From the NCBI GenBank assembly GCA_964437735.1, contig CAYTID010000059.1:1-13813 (forward strand): a stretch of 13,813 bases of DNA. Direction: 5' to 3'. Shown piece after piece: positions 1 through 7,567 of the stretch (position 1 is its first letter; the number at the start of each line of letters is the position of its first letter). Made by a program: the position numbers and the translations under genes. Source of the DNA: CAYTID01 sp964437735. GTDB lineage: Bacteria; Bacteroidota; Ignavibacteria; UBA10030; BY39. The notes beneath the pieces were generated by a model, which saw only the letters and a program-made list of their open reading frames with translations, was not told the origin of the DNA and made no database searches.

Positions 1-494
1 ATGAATTTGTCAGAATTAGAACCGGGAGAGCGACAACAGCATTGCTTGACGGGATAAAGGTTGATTACTATGGTTCAAGCATGCCTTTAAATCAAGTTGG
101 AACCGTCAGCACTCCTGATTCGCACAGTATTACGGTTACACCGTGGGAAAAAGGAATGAATGCAATAATTGAAAAGGCTATACTTGCATCCAATATTGGA
201 TTGACACCGATAAATGACGGGAATATGATAAGGGTTCCGATTCCTCCCTTGAACGAAGAAAGGCGAAAAGAATTAGTAAAATTGATTAAAAAATTTGCCG
301 AAGACGGTAAAATCTCAATGAGAAATATACGCAGGGATGCAATAGATCAATTGAAAAAATCAGAAAAACAAGAACACTTCTCTGAGGATGATCGGAAACG
401 TGCAGAGGACGATGTTCAAAAGTTAACAGATACATACATCAAGGAAATTGATGGGCTAGTCTCGCTAAAAGAGAAGGAAATTATGGAGGTTTAA
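1..494 (+). CDS. frr: Ribosome recycling factor, 5'-truncated by window edge
   Basis: Ribosome recycling factor works in the cytoplasm with EF-G to split the post-termination ribosome and free the mRNA. The first full codon in frame is at position 3, and the reading frame is open to the left edge, starting EFVRIRTGRATTALLDGIKV; the RTGRA segment is the conserved N-terminal signature. 163 residues are visible against about 185 in the family, so roughly 20 residues are missing upstream. The in-frame TTG at 42 lies inside the conserved region and is not the start. Conserved C-terminal parts are present: the VPIPPLNEERRKELVK segment, the MRNIRRDA segment carrying the functionally important arginines, and a DDVQKLTD segment near the end. 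In many bacteria pyrH lies just upstream; that cannot be checked here. The gene ends in a strong terminator and looks intact in everything visible. Confidence 0.96.
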   Translation, partial: EFVRIRTGRATTALLDGIKVDYYGSSMPLNQVGTVSTPDSHSITVTPWEKGMNAIIEKAILASNIGLTPINDGNMIRVPIPPLNEERRKELVKLIKKFAEDGKISMRNIRRDAIDQLKKSEKQEHFSEDDRKRAEDDVQKLTDTYIKEIDGLVSLKEKEIMEV

Positions 495-510
495 TAAATG
501 ACTCCAGTCA

Positions 511-546
511 AAAAAGCCATAACCGTAATGTTATGGCTTTTTTTTT
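511..546 (+). terminator. Intrinsic terminator after frr
   Basis: A 13-bp perfect inverted repeat (left arm 511-523, right arm 530-542, core GCCATAAC/GTTATGGC) with a 6-nt loop runs directly into an uninterrupted T tract (538-546). It begins 16 nt after the frr stop codon and separates frr from the PspC gene. The A-rich left flank pairs with the T tract, so it could also work in the reverse direction, but no leftward gene ends here. Confidence 0.93.
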
Positions 547-610
547 ATATTGAAACTAATATCTAATCAAACCGTAGATTCAATTGCTACTAACCAAAAA
601 AGAGTAAAAA

Positions 611-1300
611 ATGTCAGAAGAAAAAGAAATCAAAAAAATTTATCGTTCGGCACAAAACAGAATAATTGCTGGTGTCTGCGGGGGATTCGGAGAATATTTA
701 AACATCGATCCGATAATTATCAGACTACTTTGGATATTCATGATATTATTTGGGGGTGCCGGAATTTTATTTTATATAGTTGCGTGGATTATGATGCCTG
801 TTAATCCAAAGCAAGAAGTTGTTGTTCAAACGCGAAATACCCGCCATATTTTCGGTATCCTGCTTATACTCATAGGAGGAATTATATTACTCTCAAACTT
901 AAATGTTATTTCATTTTGTAATTGGTTCGATTGGTGGGATTATATTTCGTGGGGCTCAATGATTCCTATCCTGTTAATAGTTATAGGTTTATTGCTGATA
1001 TTTAATTATTTCAGAGTGCCTTCTAATGGCAAAGAAAAATTACCCGAACTTGGATCGGAAGTGACGGACGAAACTGCAAACAAAAAAACAACGAACGGAA
1101 AAGTATTAAGCAAATCAATCACCGATAAAAAATTAGCAGGTGTTTGTGGAGGTCTGGCTGAATACCTTGAAATCGATCCCACAATTATACGTTTAGTGTT
1201 TGTGCTTCTGATATTGAGTTCATTTGGTCTAGGAATTTTCTTGTATATTATTTTGGCAATAGTAATGCCACGGGCAAAAAAAGATATTTTGGAAGGATAA
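611..1300 (+). CDS. Tandem PspC-domain membrane protein with central LiaF-like membrane segment
   Basis: A 229-residue membrane protein with two PspC domains. PspC1 is at about residues 7-63 (AGVCGGFGEYLNIDPIIIRL, then a hydrophobic segment) and PspC2 at about 167-221 (AGVCGGLAEYLEIDPTIIRL, then a hydrophobic segment). Between them, about 78-134, are two strongly hydrophobic helices of the LiaF/DUF5668 transmembrane type, followed by a polar linker at about 137-165. PspC proteins are inner-membrane sensors or regulators of envelope stress in the phage-shock response; whether this one signals or only protects the membrane is not shown. No Shine-Dalgarno sequence precedes the ATG, only an A-rich stretch. 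Upstream transcription is blocked by the frr terminator, so the promoter should lie in 547-610, but I cannot point to a convincing one. It forms a pair with the next gene, 5 nt downstream. Family assignment is firm; role is inferred. Confidence 0.9.
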   Translation: MSEEKEIKKIYRSAQNRIIAGVCGGFGEYLNIDPIIIRLLWIFMILFGGAGILFYIVAWIMMPVNPKQEVVVQTRNTRHIFGILLILIGGIILLSNLNVISFCNWFDWWDYISWGSMIPILLIVIGLLLIFNYFRVPSNGKEKLPELGSEVTDETANKKTTNGKVLSKSITDKKLAGVCGGLAEYLEIDPTIIRLVFVLLILSSFGLGIFLYIILAIVMPRAKKDILEG

Positions 1301-1305
1301 AATTC

Positions 1306-1815
1306 ATGGCAAAAGAATTAAAAAGTTTACCTTTGAGCGGCATTATTCTTATTGTTTTAGGAATCACCCTTTTGTTGTATCAAACAAGAGTTATAGATGT
1401 TAGATTTTCTCAATTGTTATGGTCAGGCTTGACAATCCTGGGATGTTTTATAACGGTGCAGGGTTTCATTAAAAACAGAAACGGTAAAATATTTTGGGGT
1501 ACTGCATTATTTTTAACTTCAGTTTATTTTTTACTCAATAGTTTAAGATGGATATATATTTATCATGATATGTTTTTCCCAGCTTTTTTATTGATATTCG
1601 GTTTTGCATTTTTGATGGTCTATGTAAATAATTTAAAAGAATTTGTCCCATTAATAATAGGAGTGGCTCTGATAGCCATCGGAGGAGCCTTTATTCTTGC
1701 ACAAAATGATTATCTTAATTGGTGGGAAGTACGCTACATTATTAAAAATTTTTGGCCCGTAATCCTGATTCTACTGGGATTGGCAATCCTTTTTAAAAGC
1801 AGATCGAAGAAATGA
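1306..1815 (+). CDS. LiaF-like (DUF5668-type) multi-pass membrane protein
   Basis: A 169-residue, very hydrophobic protein with about six predicted membrane helices (roughly residues 9-25, 37-53, 63-80, 88-107, 112-132, 149-164). Repeated pairs of the form 'GIILIVLGITLLL' and 'FWPVILILLGLAIL' are typical of LiaF-type transmembrane domains. The C-terminus is basic (KSRSKK) and no soluble LiaF sensor domain follows. A good ribosome binding site (GGAAGGA, about 1291-1297) overlaps the end of the upstream PspC gene, 5 nt away, so the two genes are almost certainly co-transcribed and perhaps translationally coupled. In LiaFSR and related systems such proteins respond to cell-envelope damage; no kinase or regulator gene is adjacent. 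Its 3' end faces polA with a 2-nt gap. Confidence 0.8.
   Translation: MAKELKSLPLSGIILIVLGITLLLYQTRVIDVRFSQLLWSGLTILGCFITVQGFIKNRNGKIFWGTALFLTSVYFLLNSLRWIYIYHDMFFPAFLLIFGFAFLMVYVNNLKEFVPLIIGVALIAIGGAFILAQNDYLNWWEVRYIIKNFWPVILILLGLAILFKSRSKK
1776..1794 (+). terminator. Possible weak terminator inside the 3' end of the LiaF-like gene
   Basis: A short hairpin, GGGATT-GGC-AATCCT (1776-1790, 5 Watson-Crick pairs plus one G-U), is followed by T's through 1794. It lies inside the last codons of the LiaF-like gene, the only place for a rightward terminator before polA begins on the opposite strand. The stem is short and could be chance in AT-rich coding sequence. Confidence 0.22.
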
Positions 1816-1817
1816 AT

Positions 1818-4652
1818 CTAATGAGCTTCAAACCAATTATTGCCGGTTCCTGATTCGACTTCAATCGGAACTTTCAACGGAAGAGCCGCTTTCATTTTTT
1901 CTATGATTTGAACTTCTGCTTCTTCGCAGAAATCTTTACGAACCTCAAAAACCAACTCGTCATGGACTTGCAATAACATTTTTACAGGGGAATGAGTATT
2001 CTTGTGAAATTTGTTATCGAATAATTCGTGAATTGAAACCATTGCAATTTTTATCATATCTGCTGCAGTCCCCTGGATCGGCATATTAATCGCCTGCCGT
2101 TCCGCATTTCCTTGAATGTTTTTATTGCGACTCAAGATATCGGGTAAAAATCTTCTTCGTCCTAAAAGAGTTTCGACATATCCGTTCTTTTTTGTTTTTT
2201 TTATGGTCTCTTCCATATATACTTTTACATTCGGGAAACGTTTGTGATATGTGTCGATAATTTCTTTTGCTTCAGATTGTGAAATATCAAGACGTTTTGC
2301 TAATCCGAAGGGACCTAATCCATACAAAATCCCAAAATTTACTTCCTTTGCTTTCCTTCTCAAATCCTGAATTATATCCTTGGGCAGTTTATGCCAGTCA
2401 CTTTCGGTGTAACCAAATATTTTCATTGCAGTCGTGGCATGGATATCTTCGCCGTTTTTGAATGCCTCAACAAATCCCGGATCGTCGGAAATGTGTGCCA
2501 TGATTCGTAATTCGATTTGTGAATAATCAGCCGATAAAATTAACCAATTCCGGTTTTCGGGTATGAATGCTTTTCTAATTTCTTTTCCAAGTTCTGAACG
2601 TATCGGTATATTCTGTAAATTTGGATTACTGCTTGAAAGCCGGCCCGTGGTAGTAATAGTTTGATTGTAAGATGTGTGGATCCGTCCGGTCAACGGATTT
2701 ACTAACGACGGTAGAGCATCAATATATGTTGATTTTAATTTCGATAAAGTCCGATAATCAATGATTTCTTTGATAATCGGATGCTCATTCTTTAAAGCCT
2801 CAAGAACCCCCGAGTCGGTAGAAAATCCGGTTTTAGTTTTTTTTATTCCCGTGAGTTTTAAATTTTCAAATAAAATTTTACCTAATTGCTGTGTTGAATT
2901 AATGTTGAATTCTTTCCCGGCAAGCCGGTATATATCGCCAGTTAGATTATTGAGATCGCTATCCAGCGCCTTTGACATTTTTGCCAGATGTTCTACATCG
3001 ATTTTAATTCCCGTTGTCTCCATATCTGTTAGAACGTGTACTAAAGGGAATTCAATTTTTTCACACAATTCTGATAATCCTTCGGCAAGGAGTTTATAGC
3101 TAAATAAATTAAACAATTGAAGTGTGATATCAGCATCTTCGCATGAATATTCTGATATTTTTTCCAAAGGTATTTTACGTATATCGACCTCGTCTCCGAG
3201 AAGGTCCTCGTATGTAATCATTTGATATTTAAGAAATTCTTTTGCCATAGAGGTCAGATTATGCCTGTTTTCCGGTTTTAGAATATAACTGGCAACCATA
3301 GTATCAAAAATATTTCCAAAAACTTTAATACCGTATTTTGCGAGAACGGTTAAATCATATTTAACATTCTGACCGATTTTCAAAATTTCAGAATTATTAA
3401 ACACCCCGGATAATAGTGAAAATACTTCTTCGTATTTAAATCCGTAATCAGAAGAAGTGTGTTCATCATCATTAAAACATTCATCGAATAAAGTATTTAA
3501 TTCTTTAAATTTTACTGATGAATATGATGGCTCCGATTTAAAAGGAATGTAAAATGCTTCTTTCGATTTTAGTGAAATTGATATACCTATTAAATCTGCT
3601 GTGATCGGATCCGTTCCCGTTGTTTCCGTATCAAAAACAAAATATTTCGTTTCTTCGATTTTCCTGATTAACAAAATAATATCATCAATTTTATCTACTA
3701 CTTTGTATTTATATTCGACATCGATGATATTGCTAAACCCGTCTGTATCTATTTTTTCTAAAGCGGTTTCGAGAATTTCAGGTGTGTCTAATTTATTCAG
3801 TAAGGATTTGAATTCCAGTTCTTTAAAAAGGTTTTTTAATAATGTTTTGTTTTCAGGGAGACAGATAAGTTTTTCAATATCTAAATCAAGAGGGACATTT
3901 GTATCAATGGTCACTAATAATTTTGAGAGAAGGGCTATTTCTTTATTATTTTCTAATTTTTTCTTCAATGAAGCTTTTTCGATAGTATCAATATTTTCGT
4001 ATAATCTCTCAATACTGCCGAACTTTTGTATCAATGGTATCGCAGTAACTTCTCCGATTCCGGGTACTCCCGGCACATTATCAGATTTATCTCCGGTCAG
4101 TCCTAATACGTCAGTCACTTTATCGGGTGTGACTCCGAATTTTTCCTCAACATGTTCAAAATCCATTATTTCCCATTCATCGCCGGTTTTTCCGGGTTTC
4201 ATTATTTTTATTGAAGGCGATATCAACTGCATAAAATCTTTATCGCCGGTTATCAGATATGTTTCAATTCCTTCCTTTTCGACTCTTCGCGCAAGAGTAC
4301 CCATAATATCATCAGCTTCATAACCGGGCAATTCAAGTATGCTTACATTATGTGCTTTTATTACTTCTTTTAATTTAGGTAGTTGTGATGCCATGTCTTC
4401 AGGCATTTTTTGTCGTGTTGCTTTATATTCAGGATACATATCGTGCCGGAAAGTTGGTTCTGCTCTGTCAAAAACTACAGCCAGATAATCAGGTTTTTCA
4501 TTTAGAACTTTTGTTAACGTTGTAATAAAGCCGTATATGGCGCTTGTATTTTCGCCGCTTGAGGTTTTTAAAGGCCTGTTGATAAATGCGTAATATGCAC
4601 GATAGGCAATAGCCATACCGTCTATCAAATAAATTCTTTTTTTCTGTTTCAT
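1818..4652 (-). CDS. polA: DNA polymerase I
   Basis: A 944-residue, full-length DNA polymerase I for Okazaki-fragment processing and repair synthesis. Domains in order: N-terminal 5'-3' exonuclease/flap nuclease, about 1-290 (LIDGMAIAYRAYYAF; acidic motifs at YEADD and ITGDKDF; TGDKSDNVPGVPGIG helix-hairpin-helix region); 3'-5' exonuclease, about 320-520; polymerase, about 530-944. The proofreading residues are intact: D341 and E343 in DTET, D433 in NVKYD, D506 in CEDAD. In the polymerase, motif A is SADYSQIE (D709), the O helix is RRKAKEVNFGILYG (K769, F773, Y777), and motif C is QVHDE (D898). All three activities should be present. The ATG at 4652 gives the normal N-terminus; no Shine-Dalgarno sequence is evident. 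It stands alone on the minus strand, divergent from the lipoprotein gene and convergent with the LiaF-like gene. Confidence 0.98.
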   Translation of the reverse strand: MKQKKRIYLIDGMAIAYRAYYAFINRPLKTSSGENTSAIYGFITTLTKVLNEKPDYLAVVFDRAEPTFRHDMYPEYKATRQKMPEDMASQLPKLKEVIKAHNVSILELPGYEADDIMGTLARRVEKEGIETYLITGDKDFMQLISPSIKIMKPGKTGDEWEIMDFEHVEEKFGVTPDKVTDVLGLTGDKSDNVPGVPGIGEVTAIPLIQKFGSIERLYENIDTIEKASLKKKLENNKEIALLSKLLVTIDTNVPLDLDIEKLICLPENKTLLKNLFKELEFKSLLNKLDTPEILETALEKIDTDGFSNIIDVEYKYKVVDKIDDIILLIRKIEETKYFVFDTETTGTDPITADLIGISISLKSKEAFYIPFKSEPSYSSVKFKELNTLFDECFNDDEHTSSDYGFKYEEVFSLLSGVFNNSEILKIGQNVKYDLTVLAKYGIKVFGNIFDTMVASYILKPENRHNLTSMAKEFLKYQMITYEDLLGDEVDIRKIPLEKISEYSCEDADITLQLFNLFSYKLLAEGLSELCEKIEFPLVHVLTDMETTGIKIDVEHLAKMSKALDSDLNNLTGDIYRLAGKEFNINSTQQLGKILFENLKLTGIKKTKTGFSTDSGVLEALKNEHPIIKEIIDYRTLSKLKSTYIDALPSLVNPLTGRIHTSYNQTITTTGRLSSSNPNLQNIPIRSELGKEIRKAFIPENRNWLILSADYSQIELRIMAHISDDPGFVEAFKNGEDIHATTAMKIFGYTESDWHKLPKDIIQDLRRKAKEVNFGILYGLGPFGLAKRLDISQSEAKEIIDTYHKRFPNVKVYMEETIKKTKKNGYVETLLGRRRFLPDILSRNKNIQGNAERQAINMPIQGTAADMIKIAMVSIHELFDNKFHKNTHSPVKMLLQVHDELVFEVRKDFCEEAEVQIIEKMKAALPLKVPIEVESGTGNNWFEAH

Positions 4653-4849
4653 CGTTCAAAAAATACGGAATCGCCCATTCACAAACAAGCCTTTAACAGA
4701 TTTAAGAGAATATATTCGGAAATTCATCAATATATACTCCCCGTGCCTAATCATCGCTGCGGTCCTAAATGTAAGTGAAGGAAATACCGATAAATTGATT
4801 TTCTATACAAGCTTTCATATCTTGTCTAAAATAAAATGTATGGGTCCCT
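4653..4849. other. Divergent intergenic region between polA and the lipoprotein gene
   Basis: These 197 bases separate the polA start (minus strand) from the lipoprotein start (plus strand), so both promoters should lie here. No coding sequence, tRNA or recognisable riboswitch was seen. It contains a 10-bp palindrome GAATATATTC (4708-4717), which could be chance, and a possible rightward promoter described separately. I could not identify a convincing polA promoter. Confidence 0.5.
4795..4823 (+). promoter_or_regulatory. Possible promoter for the lipoprotein/TonB-receptor unit
   Basis: TTGATT (4795-4800) and TATCTT (4818-4823) are spaced 17 bp apart, each matching four of six bases of the classical -35/-10 consensus. 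Transcription would begin near 4830, leaving a leader of about 20 nt with no Shine-Dalgarno sequence before the ATG at 4850. Bacteroidota-type sigma factors may use other motifs, so this is tentative. Confidence 0.3.
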
Positions 4850-5350
4850 ATGAAATTGAAAGTAAAATATTTTGTTTTCTTATTGGTAGTTTCTGTCGTA
4901 TTAATATCTTGTGATTACGGACTCGAGCCTCCAAAAATCGAACAGGGAATCGCCGGGAAAATATATTATAAGGGGAATCAACCTGAAGTAATTACAGCAC
5001 ATTATCTCATTGCTTCTAAGGTTTACAGAACATTTAAAGATATAAGTGAAATATTATTTTTGGTTTCCGTTGATTCGATAAGTCTCTATGACAAACCACT
5101 ACCAACAGTTCGAACAGATTCTTTGGATTACCGATTTAAGTTATCGCCGGCAGTTTATAAATACATAGCCATTGCACAGGCATGGGGTGATCCGTCGGTC
5201 GCCGGCAATTGGAAAATTGTCGGTGTATATGATTTAGATACCACTACTGTTACACCAACCGAGGTAACTGTGGTCGAAGGAATTTTCAATACGGACCTAA
5301 ACATATACGTGGATTATAATAACCTGCCCCCGCAACCATTTGAACAGTGA
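4850..5350 (+). CDS. Small lipoprotein, unrecognised family, paired with TonB receptor
   Basis: A 166-residue predicted lipoprotein. The N-terminus has a basic start (MKLKVK), a hydrophobic core, and a lipobox LISC with the lipidated cysteine at residue 21, followed by Asp22. The mature part (about 145 residues) is rich in beta-type sequence: IAGKIYYKG at about 34-42, then SPAVYKYIAIAQAWGD, WKIVGVYD and LNIYVDYNNLPP near the C-terminus, suggesting an all-beta or Ig/transthyretin-like fold. That fold is inferred from the alternating pattern only. I do not recognise a named family. Its stop codon is 10 nt before the receptor start, and the receptor's ribosome binding site overlaps it, so the two are very likely co-expressed. 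It may be an accessory or substrate-contacting partner of the receptor; this rests on position alone. Confidence 0.8.
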   Translation: MKLKVKYFVFLLVVSVVLISCDYGLEPPKIEQGIAGKIYYKGNQPEVITAHYLIASKVYRTFKDISEILFLVSVDSISLYDKPLPTVRTDSLDYRFKLSPAVYKYIAIAQAWGDPSVAGNWKIVGVYDLDTTTVTPTEVTVVEGIFNTDLNIYVDYNNLPPQPFEQ

Positions 5351-5354
5351 GGAG
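5349..5354 (+). promoter_or_regulatory. Ribosome binding site fixing the TonB-receptor start at GTG 5361
   Basis: GAGGAG sits 6 nt before the GTG at 5361, and that GTG begins a standard signal peptide (MKKILFISFLLLL). A further upstream in-frame TTG at 5340 would place polar, acidic residues (NSEEKA) before the signal peptide and has no such site, so 5361 is preferred. The site overlaps the lipoprotein stop codon, implying coupled translation. Confidence 0.8.
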
Positions 5355-5360
5355 AAAGCA

Positions 5361-7535
5361 GTGAAAAAAATATTATTCATCTCTTTTTTACTTTTATTAA
5401 TCAGTACAAATATGTTTGCTCAGCGGTATGGGATTCTAAAGGGACAAGTTTTCAATAAGGAAAATAACCAACCGGTACATTCCGCAAATATACTTGTAAA
5501 AGGGACTTTGATTGGTACGATTTCTGACTTTAACGGAAATTATTCGATTCCCAAAATTCGTAACGGAAAATATAACGTAATTGTATCAATTATCGGTTAT
5601 GAAAAAAAAGAAATCAGCGGTGTAAATGTTGAAATTGGTAAAGAAACTGTATTGGATATATTTCTTGAACCGGCTTCCGTACAAATAGGTCAAGTGGTGA
5701 TTACTGCCGGGAAACGGGTACAAACCTTTGCCGAAGTTCCGGCATCAATCAGTGTAATCGAACCACGAACGCTGGATAGACGGAATACCATAACGATTGA
5801 TGACGCGCTACGACAAGTAAGCGGTATTAATCTGATAGAATCTCAGGTCAGCATACGAGGTTCAAGCGGTTACAGCAAAGGTGTTGGAAGCCGGACTTTG
5901 ATGTTAGTAGACGGAATACCATTCATGACGGGAGATACAGGGGAATTGATATTTGAAACAGTGCCGACCTTTCAGGTTGACCGGATTGAAATATTGAAAG
6001 GAGCAAGTTCAGCGTTGTACGGTTCAGGTGCAATGGGAGGAGTGGTAAATGTACTAACAAAGGATATACCTGATGAGCCGAGTACGTTTATAAGATTATT
6101 TGGCGGATTTTACGATGAACCTTATCACTCTCAGTGGGAATGGAGTTCATCTACAAGATTTTTAAACGGAATGTATCTTTCGCATTCCGGAAAATTTAAT
6201 GATTTACGAACGCTGTTTTCGATTAACAGGACAGAAGACGACGGTTACAGGAAAAATACTCATTATGAACGGTGGAATGTTTTTTGGAAAAATAATTACC
6301 AATTTACTCCTTCAAAAAATCTGATGTTATCCCTCAGCTACTATAAACAAAATAGAAATAGCGTTTTATTCTGGAAAGATTTGTCAAATGCGCTGATTCC
6401 ACCAGATAATCAGGTAGATGATCAAGTTATATCCGAAAGATATTCTTTATCTACGTCTTTTAAGAATACAGTTACTGATAAATTTTTGTACAATATCAAA
6501 GGTGTGTGGTTCCGGAATTACTGGCGCGATAATATGGAGACTGGAGCAAACCGTTCAAGGTCAGATTTTATTGATACAGAAATTCAGTTTAACTATCAAC
6601 CTCACGATAGACACATTCTCACATTTGGTGTAGAAGGAAATGGTAATCGTGTAACTTCCAATATTTTCGGGACGAGGTCAAGTTATAATTCTGCCATATA
6701 TTTGCAGGATGAATATAAGGTTTCAGAAATTTTCAGAACAATATTTGGTGCACGATTTGATATGGGTAAAATTGATTCGTTGCAGTCTGATTATCAAATC
6801 AATCCAAAGCTGGGTTTTGTATATTCACCTATACCTTTAACAAGTTTTAGATTTTCGGCTGGCAGAGCATTTCGTTTTCCGTCGATAGGCGAAGCATTTA
6901 CCTCGACACTTGCCAGTGGAGTTCGCGTAATTCCGAATCCGGATATTAAGCCCGAAAAAAACTGGACATTCGAAATCGGAGTTAATCATATATTAACAGA
7001 AAATATATTTTTAGATGCCTCAATATTTCAAAGTGAATATAACAATCTTATTGAAGCGAAGTTTATCTCAGTCGGGAAAGGACAGTTTATAAATGTAACG
7101 AGAGCAAGAATTCAGGGAGCAGAAGTATCCACAAAAACTTCATGGCTTAATGAGAAGGTAATACTTAATTTTTCGTATACTTTTTTAAATCCAAAAGATA
7201 TTAATCGTGATGATATACTCAGGTTCCGGTCAAAACATTTATTTTATTCGTCACTTGCATACATTTTCCCCTTCATAGAATGCGGGATAGATTTCAGGTA
7301 TATCAGCAGAATTGAAAAAATCGATGAAGAATTCTCGCTGGCTATCCGGGATAGCGATAAACGTGTTCCTACATATGTAATCGACACTCATCTTAGTTCA
7401 AAATTAGTGTTGATGAATTTGCCGGTTCGCCTGTCGCTTCATGTAAATAATCTGTTGCAATACAACTATGTTGAATTAATAGGGAATATAGCTCCGATTC
7501 GTCACATTATCTTCAGAGTTGAGACAAATTTTTAA
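5361..7535 (+). CDS. TonB-dependent outer-membrane receptor with N-terminal carboxypeptidase-regulatory-like domain
   Basis: A 724-residue outer-membrane active transporter powered by TonB-ExbBD. Order of parts, numbered from the GTG at 5361: signal peptide 1-20 (cut after MFA); carboxypeptidase-regulatory-like (CarboxypepD_reg) domain, about 24-105 (LKGQVFNKENNQPVHSANIL, then GTISDFNGNYSI); a VVITAGKR segment at about 112-119 resembling a TonB box; plug domain, about 120-235 (TIDDALRQVSGINL, VSIRGSSGYS, MLVDGIPF, DRIEILKGASSALYGSGAMG); then a 22-strand-type barrel to the end. The FRFSAGRAFRFPSIGEAFT motif and the terminal aromatic (VETNF) are typical of these barrels. The length is close to siderophore/cobalamin-type receptors and shorter than SusC proteins, and no SusD gene is adjacent. 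The substrate cannot be told from sequence; a metal chelate, vitamin or small organic nutrient is possible. It follows the lipoprotein gene, probably in one operon. Confidence 0.93.
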   Translation: MKKILFISFLLLLISTNMFAQRYGILKGQVFNKENNQPVHSANILVKGTLIGTISDFNGNYSIPKIRNGKYNVIVSIIGYEKKEISGVNVEIGKETVLDIFLEPASVQIGQVVITAGKRVQTFAEVPASISVIEPRTLDRRNTITIDDALRQVSGINLIESQVSIRGSSGYSKGVGSRTLMLVDGIPFMTGDTGELIFETVPTFQVDRIEILKGASSALYGSGAMGGVVNVLTKDIPDEPSTFIRLFGGFYDEPYHSQWEWSSSTRFLNGMYLSHSGKFNDLRTLFSINRTEDDGYRKNTHYERWNVFWKNNYQFTPSKNLMLSLSYYKQNRNSVLFWKDLSNALIPPDNQVDDQVISERYSLSTSFKNTVTDKFLYNIKGVWFRNYWRDNMETGANRSRSDFIDTEIQFNYQPHDRHILTFGVEGNGNRVTSNIFGTRSSYNSAIYLQDEYKVSEIFRTIFGARFDMGKIDSLQSDYQINPKLGFVYSPIPLTSFRFSAGRAFRFPSIGEAFTSTLASGVRVIPNPDIKPEKNWTFEIGVNHILTENIFLDASIFQSEYNNLIEAKFISVGKGQFINVTRARIQGAEVSTKTSWLNEKVILNFSYTFLNPKDINRDDILRFRSKHLFYSSLAYIFPFIECGIDFRYISRIEKIDEEFSLAIRDSDKRVPTYVIDTHLSSKLVLMNLPVRLSLHVNNLLQYNYVELIGNIAPIRHIIFRVETNF

Positions 7536-7567
7536 AATAAATCAAATTCGATGATACTGAAAATTTA

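Noticed and set aside
42..44. TTG 42 as the start of frr
   Set aside because: The frame stays open upstream and encodes the conserved RIRTGRATTAL segment, so the true start is outside the window.
550..804. An open frame of about 84 codons overlapping the start of the PspC gene
   Set aside because: It lies in a different frame over the real PspC gene, has a low-complexity basic sequence with no domain, and disappears where the PspC domain is most conserved.
2267..3099. Two shorter plus-strand open frames inside polA
   Set aside because: They are antisense to the polymerase domain, have no recognisable motif, and lack ribosome binding sites.
3601..4323. A 240-codon open frame on the plus strand inside polA
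   Set aside because: It is antisense to the conserved exonuclease domains of polA; the serine- and isoleucine-rich protein is what AT-rich reverse-complement coding sequence produces.
4708..4717. GAATATATTC palindrome as a regulator binding site in the polA/lipoprotein intergenic region
   Set aside because: A single AT-rich 10-bp palindrome is expected by chance in this composition and has no second copy or clear promoter around it.
4653..4849. Cobalamin or other riboswitch upstream of the lipoprotein/TonB-receptor genes
   Set aside because: The region is short, shows no conserved aptamer boxes or long hairpins, and the predicted leader is only about 20 nt.
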